A DNA stretch of 8,544 nt. Origin: Phil1 sp963643205. Its GTDB lineage: Bacteria; Bacillota; Clostridia; Christensenellales; CAG-138. The stretch covers positions 1 through 8,544 of the forward strand of contig CAVIJJ010000044.1 in NCBI GenBank assembly GCA_963643205.1, read 5' to 3'. Below are positions 5,606 through 8,544 of this stretch, piece after piece. The first letter of the stretch is position 1. The number at the start of each line of letters is the position of its first letter. Position numbers and translations under genes: made by a program. The notes beneath the pieces are model-generated. The model worked only from the letters and a program-made list of their open reading frames with translations, was not told the DNA's origin and ran no database searches.

Positions 5606-6205
5606 ATGGAGAATAAAACAGCGCTTACAAAAAAAGCCGCCGAGACCCGGCAGCGGCTTCTGATGGCCACGATTGAGCAGGTTTCCGCGCGCGGTTACCA
5701 CAACGTTACGGCGGACGATATTGCGAAGGCGTGCGGCATGTCCACCGGCAGCGCGTACCGCTATTTTAAGAACAAAAAGGAAATGCTTCTGGCGGCCATA
5801 GACTTTGGCTACGCGAATATTCAAACGCTTTCCCAAACAACGGACAATAGGTTAGAGGAGTTTTCCACGCCGGAAGAAATGCTTGCCTACGCGTTGGAGC
5901 GGTTTTATATTCTGCACAAAAAATATTACTCAATGCACGAGGAGCTGGAGAGTCTGCGCCACAGCGATGCGGAGGTCAGGGCGGCTTATGATAACATACA
6001 GCGCGATGCCCTGCAAAACCTGCTTCGAAAGCTCCCCGCAAAATTCGCCGGCCTCCCGAACCTTCGCGAACGGCTGATTGTGGCCGTCGGCATACTGGAA
6101 AGCTGTGTGCACGCGCAGTTGGACAGCGCAGCGAACGCCGAGTTTGACGCGGACGAGCTGAAAAGGATCGGTATCCGCGCCGTGATGGCGGTAATGGAGA
6201 GCTGA
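5606..6205 (+). CDS. TetR/AcrR-family transcriptional regulator
   Basis: This 199-residue protein has the classic layout of a dimeric one-component repressor. The N-terminal DNA-binding domain covers ~11-57, with a helix-turn-helix at about 35-54 (VTADDIAKACGMSTGSAYRY) followed by the typical YFKNKKEML; residues ~65-199 form an all-helical ligand-binding and dimerisation domain that I cannot match to a ligand. The start lies six bases after the hydrolase stop with no clear SD, so translation is probably coupled to the hydrolase. The pair shares the promoter at 4750-4778, and the palindrome at 4780-4803 is the obvious candidate target, implying autoregulation and control of the hydrolase. No obvious terminator follows in the 54 bases before the next promoter. 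Confidence 0.93.
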   Translation: MENKTALTKKAAETRQRLLMATIEQVSARGYHNVTADDIAKACGMSTGSAYRYFKNKKEMLLAAIDFGYANIQTLSQTTDNRLEEFSTPEEMLAYALERFYILHKKYYSMHEELESLRHSDAEVRAAYDNIQRDALQNLLRKLPAKFAGLPNLRERLIVAVGILESCVHAQLDSAANAEFDADELKRIGIRAVMAVMES

Positions 6206-6259
6206 ATGGTGACAGCTTTTGGTTAGGTTAAACTCGAAGCTTTTGCCGTTCCCTTCCCC

Positions 6260-6288
6260 TTGACCTTTTGGGCTCACAGTGGTAAATT
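6260..6288 (+). promoter_or_regulatory. Possible promoter of the lipoprotein gene
   Basis: A -35 TTGACC (6260-6265) and a weak -10 TAAATT (6283-6288) are 17 bases apart, with a predicted start near 6295. The resulting leader would begin with a small hairpin, GCGCGG (6301-6306) pairing with CCGCGC (6315-6320), just before the SD GGAGG (6334-6338). Confidence 0.55.
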
Positions 6289-6343
6289 ATGCGGGAAAAA
6301 GCGCGGATTTTCGGCCGCGCGAGGATATAATTCGGAGGAAAAT

Positions 6344-6916
6344 ATGAAGAATAAACTTACGGCAATTCTCGCTGTCATGATGGCGGTGCTGTGCCTTATG
6401 GCCGGATGCGCCACGACCGAGACAACGGATACTACCGATACCGCCACCGCGACCGCGGAGCAGACGGAGCGCAGCGTTATATACGAGGCCATATTCCTTG
6501 ATAATGACGAGGTTACGAACCTGTTCGTATCCATGCGCGGCGAAACAGCCCCCTTTGACAACGTTACAAAGGATTTCCACGTTACAACCGAATACATGCC
6601 CGCGGAATCGCACAGCGAATGGTACGGCGAAAAGATAACCGTTCACATCACCGCCTACGCCGTGCAGGACATTACCGCGGACGATGGCCAGACCACCTCT
6701 AACGAGGGCTTTAAGGCCGAAGTTTCAAGCGAAAACGCGGAGCTGAACGCCTACCTTGAGTCCCTCAACAAGAATTTCCACATAACCGGCGCCTACAAGG
6801 ACGCGGCCAAGTACACGGAATACGTGGACTTCTCCCAAGGTGAGGCGGTTGACTTCACCATAACCGGTACATTCGGCGGCTACTATTCCGACGGCGTGAT
6901 AGAGCTTGGTGAATAA
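6344..6916 (+). CDS. Predicted lipoprotein of unknown function
   Basis: This 190-residue protein is exported and lipid-anchored: a short basic start (MKNK), a hydrophobic core at 5-18 and the lipobox LMAGC, with Cys22 as the predicted lipidated residue. A Thr/Ala-rich linker (23-42, with repeated TTDT) leads to a soluble acidic domain (~44-190). That domain looks beta-rich and contains FHVTTEY (79-85), ITVHITAYAV (98-107), NKNFHITGAY (142-151) and DFTITGTFGGYYSDG (170-184). FHVTTEY and FHITGAY may be two halves of an internal duplication. I do not recognise the family. The start is set by GGAGG (6334-6338) five bases before ATG. It appears to be a single-gene unit with its own terminator; the preceding TetR gene gives no clear link. 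Confidence 0.8.
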   Translation: MKNKLTAILAVMMAVLCLMAGCATTETTDTTDTATATAEQTERSVIYEAIFLDNDEVTNLFVSMRGETAPFDNVTKDFHVTTEYMPAESHSEWYGEKITVHITAYAVQDITADDGQTTSNEGFKAEVSSENAELNAYLESLNKNFHITGAYKDAAKYTEYVDFSQGEAVDFTITGTFGGYYSDGVIELGE

Positions 6917-6944
6917 CAAGAATAAATAATAATAGGAATAAAAG

Positions 6945-6969
6945 AAGGACGGAGATTTCCGTCCTTTTT
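6945..6969 (+). terminator. Rho-independent terminator of the lipoprotein gene
   Basis: AAGGACGGA (6945-6953) pairs with TCCGTCCTT (6958-6966) around a four-base loop (GATT), ending in five Ts (6965-6969). It lies 28 bases after the stop codon. Confidence 0.95.
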
Positions 6970-7154
6970 GTGTATGCCGGGGTGGGGCGGCGATAAGCCA
7001 AACCGACTAAATCGCACTTTCATAAAGTAAATATATGTAGAAACCAAAAGACTGAGGCGACGCTGCTAGGAGGTTTTGTTATGAAATCGCCAAGCGTATC
7101 CGGGCTTATATAGCAGATTACATACCGACAAAAATGTCATTTTGATATACAATA
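6970..7154. other. Sparse stretch before the AlbA_2 remnant, with a 10-codon frame
   Basis: No intact gene of normal size lies between the lipoprotein terminator and 7155. The one clear signal is TAGGAGGT (7067-7074), an eight-base match to the 16S anti-SD, seven bases before an ATG at 7081. The frame it opens is only ten codons (7081-7113, MKSPSVSGLI, stop TAG). Shifting the frame by one base reads KRIRAYIADYIPTKMSF before a stop. It may be a gene start broken by a frameshift, a leader peptide, or a chance site. A -35/-10-like pair, CCGACA (7125-7130) and TACAAT (7148-7153) with 17-base spacing, closes the region and could drive the frames that follow. Confidence 0.45.
7125..7153 (+). promoter_or_regulatory. 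Possible promoter ahead of the repeat-membrane protein
   Basis: CCGACA (4 of 6 to the -35 consensus) and TACAAT (5 of 6 to the -10) are 17 bases apart. A start near 7160 would give an mRNA that skips the ATG at 7155 and leads into the gene at 7313. The match is moderate and unsupported by other evidence. Confidence 0.35.
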
Positions 7155-7316
7155 ATGTTACTAAAAAAGAGGCATGGCCTGAATCTGGGCAAGAAAACAG
7201 AAAACCTGGAATTTAAAAAATCAACTGGTGAGATCAAAGAGACGATGGTTCCTATTTCGTCGATATTAAATAGGCATGAAATCGATACAATCTGCAATAA
7301 GGTGGTGACAGTATGA
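7155..7316 (+). pseudogene. Truncated AlbA_2 (Schlafen-like) domain fragment
   Basis: The frame encodes 53 residues. Residues 10-42 (NLGKKTENLEFKKSTGEIKE, then TMVPISSILNRHE) closely resemble the very N-terminus of AlbA_2-domain proteins, the ATP-binding 'divergent AAA' or RecG-like putative regulators common in Bacillota. Their motif runs from E-T-E-x-L-E-F-K-K through S-x-I-L-N-K-H and normally continues with GG-x-L-Y-F-G. Here the match stops right after ILNRHE, is followed by 11 unrelated residues, and the frame ends at TGA. The ATG at 7155 has no good SD. The stop codon overlaps the next gene's ATG as ATGA. The simplest reading is a deletion remnant fused to the front of an unrelated gene; a short translated peptide coupled to the next gene is the alternative. 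Confidence 0.55.
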
Positions 7317-8401
7317 GAAGCGTTAAGGACACCAACTTGTGGGGCGATGAGATCATCACCCATTATGACGACCACGGAAACAGAATCGGAGAGACGAAGT
7401 TTACCACGGATATGTCCGGAGACAAGGTTGCCGAGCATTTTGACGCAAAAGGAAACCGAATAGGTTCAAGCAAGGCGTATACGGACTTTTGGGGAGACGA
7501 AAAGGTTGAACATAGGGATATTCATGGTTACAGGACGGGAGAAAGTCAGACCTATACCGATTTTTGGGGCAATTTAAGGACAGAACACAGGGATGCATAT
7601 GGCAATGTAATCGGTGAAAGCCAAAACTATACCGACTTTCTGGGCGGAGATTACACAGAGACGAAATACAACGAAAAAGACAGTGACAGTAGCCCGGCGT
7701 TTAACGGCTCGTCAGGCTATGGCGGCACATCATCAGCCGGAGTACCGGGCAATCCCGGGGTTGGCGATGTGGCGGCTGGAGCATTTTTAACCATTTTGGG
7801 AATTCCTTTGTTTATCATTTTAATCGTACTTCCCCTTGTGGGCTTCTGGAAGATGAATCAGAACGGCATGGAGTCAACGGCTGTAATACGAAGCATAATA
7901 ATCGGCCTTTGTCCGCTTGTTACTCTGATAAGCATAGTACGCTTTCATGGTAAAAAAACAGATGCCCCGGCAACGCGCACGCAGTATAGAAAATTCATTT
8001 TCCTGACTTCGATGCTGTTTCTGGTGCTTGAGATTTGCTTTATGCTTTATACTGAGCCAATCGGGGATGGAGAAAGCAAAAGCAACTTTGTAATATTTGC
8101 ACTGTGCTGGGTTCCAAAGTTGATTTACTCAATCATTATGGGGGTGTGGGGCAGAAAAATCGAAAACGCTGATGTTAAGAATCGGTGTTATTCCGTACAC
8201 GGCTTTGCATCAAAGGCATTTTCGGCAACAACGGCCATTATGGAAATCACAAACGGCATAACCGAGGGGGCGTATGCAGACGTCTTTAATCTGATACTTC
8301 TTCTTATTCCGTCGATGCTGATACTCGGAGGTGTGATAACGTTTTTCTCGTTTATCACCAATTGGCTTTTTAAGAAAATTGCCGGAAAGCCGCAGAATTA
8401 A
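7313..8401 (+). CDS. Multi-pass membrane protein with N-terminal 25-residue TDFWG-type repeats
   Basis: I do not recognise a named family for this 362-residue protein. Residues 6-115 are four and a half tandem repeats of exactly 25 residues (6-30, 31-55, 56-80, 81-105, 106 onward). The consensus is roughly YTDFWGD-x4-EHRD-x-x-GN-x-IGES-x-x. The pattern recalls YD/RHS-type beta-hairpin repeats but has its own spacing. A Gly/Ser/Pro-rich linker (~124-152) follows, then about five hydrophobic segments: ~154-178, 191-210, 226-246, 257-280 and 322-348. There is no signal peptide, so the repeats are probably cytoplasmic. AAGGTGG (7299-7305) lies seven bases before the ATG at 7313, fixing the start. 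Its ATG overlaps the stop of the AlbA_2 remnant. Codon use is less ATA-rich than in ribU or comEB (about a third of Ile codons by hand count), suggesting a different history. No terminator is visible in the following 143 bases. Confidence 0.85.
   Translation: MRSVKDTNLWGDEIITHYDDHGNRIGETKFTTDMSGDKVAEHFDAKGNRIGSSKAYTDFWGDEKVEHRDIHGYRTGESQTYTDFWGNLRTEHRDAYGNVIGESQNYTDFLGGDYTETKYNEKDSDSSPAFNGSSGYGGTSSAGVPGNPGVGDVAAGAFLTILGIPLFIILIVLPLVGFWKMNQNGMESTAVIRSIIIGLCPLVTLISIVRFHGKKTDAPATRTQYRKFIFLTSMLFLVLEICFMLYTEPIGDGESKSNFVIFALCWVPKLIYSIIMGVWGRKIENADVKNRCYSVHGFASKAFSATTAIMEITNGITEGAYADVFNLILLLIPSMLILGGVITFFSFITNWLFKKIAGKPQN
7328..7660 (+). repeat. Tandem 75-base coding repeats
   Basis: Units begin at 7328, 7403, 7478, 7553 and 7628 (the last partial), each encoding 25 residues with TDFWG/TNLWG/TDMSG at the head and GNRIGES-like residues near the end. 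Protein identity between units is clear but the nucleotide copies have diverged, so this is an old duplication rather than a fresh expansion. Confidence 0.85.
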
Positions 8402-8544
8402 AGAAGAGATTATGATTAAAAAAACTATATCAGCAGTACTTTGGCTATAAATTGTCTGCAGCAGCTGACTACTCCTTCGTTTTTTGATATGCGCGCTTTT
8501 GCCGCAGCGCCCGCAGAACACCTGTCCCTCTTCCATGGGCGCTC
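8210..8544 (-). CDS. Partial zinc-ribbon protein running off the right edge
   Basis: Read from the right edge on the minus strand, the frame gives xAPMEEGQVFCGRCGKSAH, where the cut codon ends in GA and so could be Gly (GGA). This matches the second half of a common bacterial zinc ribbon (CxxCGAP, then a Glu/Gly-rich turn, then FCxxCG); the first Cys pair would lie just outside. The frame then continues through a basic stretch (HIKKRRSSQLLQ) and overlaps the convergent membrane-protein gene by 192 bases, which is unlikely for real coding. The true 3' end is therefore uncertain: the other two frames stop at 8425-8427 and 8445-8447, so a frameshift or a decayed gene end is possible. Only about 8450-8544 is credible as coding. 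Confidence 0.3.
   Translation of the reverse strand, partial: APMEEGQVFCGRCGKSAHIKKRRSSQLLQTIYSQSTADIVFLIIISSLILRLSGNFLKKPIGDKREKRYHTSEYQHRRNKKKYQIKDVCIRPLGYAVCDFHNGRCCRKCL

Noticed and set aside
6326..6331. TATAAT as the -10 of a lipoprotein promoter
   Set aside because: A start about seven bases downstream would fall within the SD (6334-6338), leaving no usable leader; a -35 at the right distance is also lacking.
6260..6343. TTG at 6260 as an upstream start for the lipoprotein
   Set aside because: It coincides with the likely -35 element, has no SD, and would bury the signal peptide 28 residues inside the protein.
1..8544. CRISPR arrays, tRNA/rRNA genes, insertion sequences
   Set aside because: Reading both strands I saw no regularly spaced direct repeats outside the coding repeats, no tRNA or rRNA signatures, and no transposase or terminal inverted repeats.

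Overview
The window looks like a piece of chromosome from a low-to-mid GC Gram-positive bacterium (Bacillota, most likely a Clostridia-type anaerobe). The evidence is a groES-groEL operon under a perfect CIRCE operator, near-consensus sigma-A promoters (17-base spacing, TATAAT-like -10), strong AGGAGG Shine-Dalgarno (SD) sites, and a RibU-type ECF riboflavin transporter under a terminating FMN riboswitch. I cannot name a genus from sequence alone. Several genes (ribU, comEB) strongly prefer the Ile codon ATA.

Layout. Bases 1-2110, minus strand: groEL and groES, transcribed leftward from a promoter/CIRCE region at about 2013-2080. Bases 2117-2661, plus strand: a divergent promoter and a ComEB-like dCMP deaminase. 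Bases 2672-3509: promoter, FMN riboswitch, terminator and ribU, forming a self-contained riboflavin-uptake unit. Bases 3548-4745: promoter, a secreted protein with an Ig-like domain and two SH3b domains, and a strong terminator. Bases 4750-6205: a promoter, a perfect 24-base palindrome over the predicted transcription start, an alpha/beta-hydrolase and a TetR-family regulator, probably one autoregulated operon. Bases 6260-6969: promoter, a small lipoprotein of unknown function and its terminator.

Bases 6970-8544 differ in character: sparse coding, a 10-codon open frame behind an ideal SD, a truncated remnant of an AlbA_2 (Schlafen-like) domain gene, then a membrane protein whose N-terminus is built from exact 25-residue TDFWG-type repeats. 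The remnant's stop overlaps the start of the repeat protein (ATGA). At the right edge a minus-strand frame carries half of a zinc ribbon and runs off the window. This stretch looks like an accessory or rearranged segment.

Most of the window is orthodox single-gene or two-gene transcription units with visible promoters and terminators. The points most worth following are the 25-residue-repeat membrane protein and its junction with the AlbA_2 remnant, the palindrome in front of the hydrolase-TetR pair, and the apparent antiterminator pairing between the riboswitch P1 strand and the ribU terminator. I did not find a convincing new multi-gene system.
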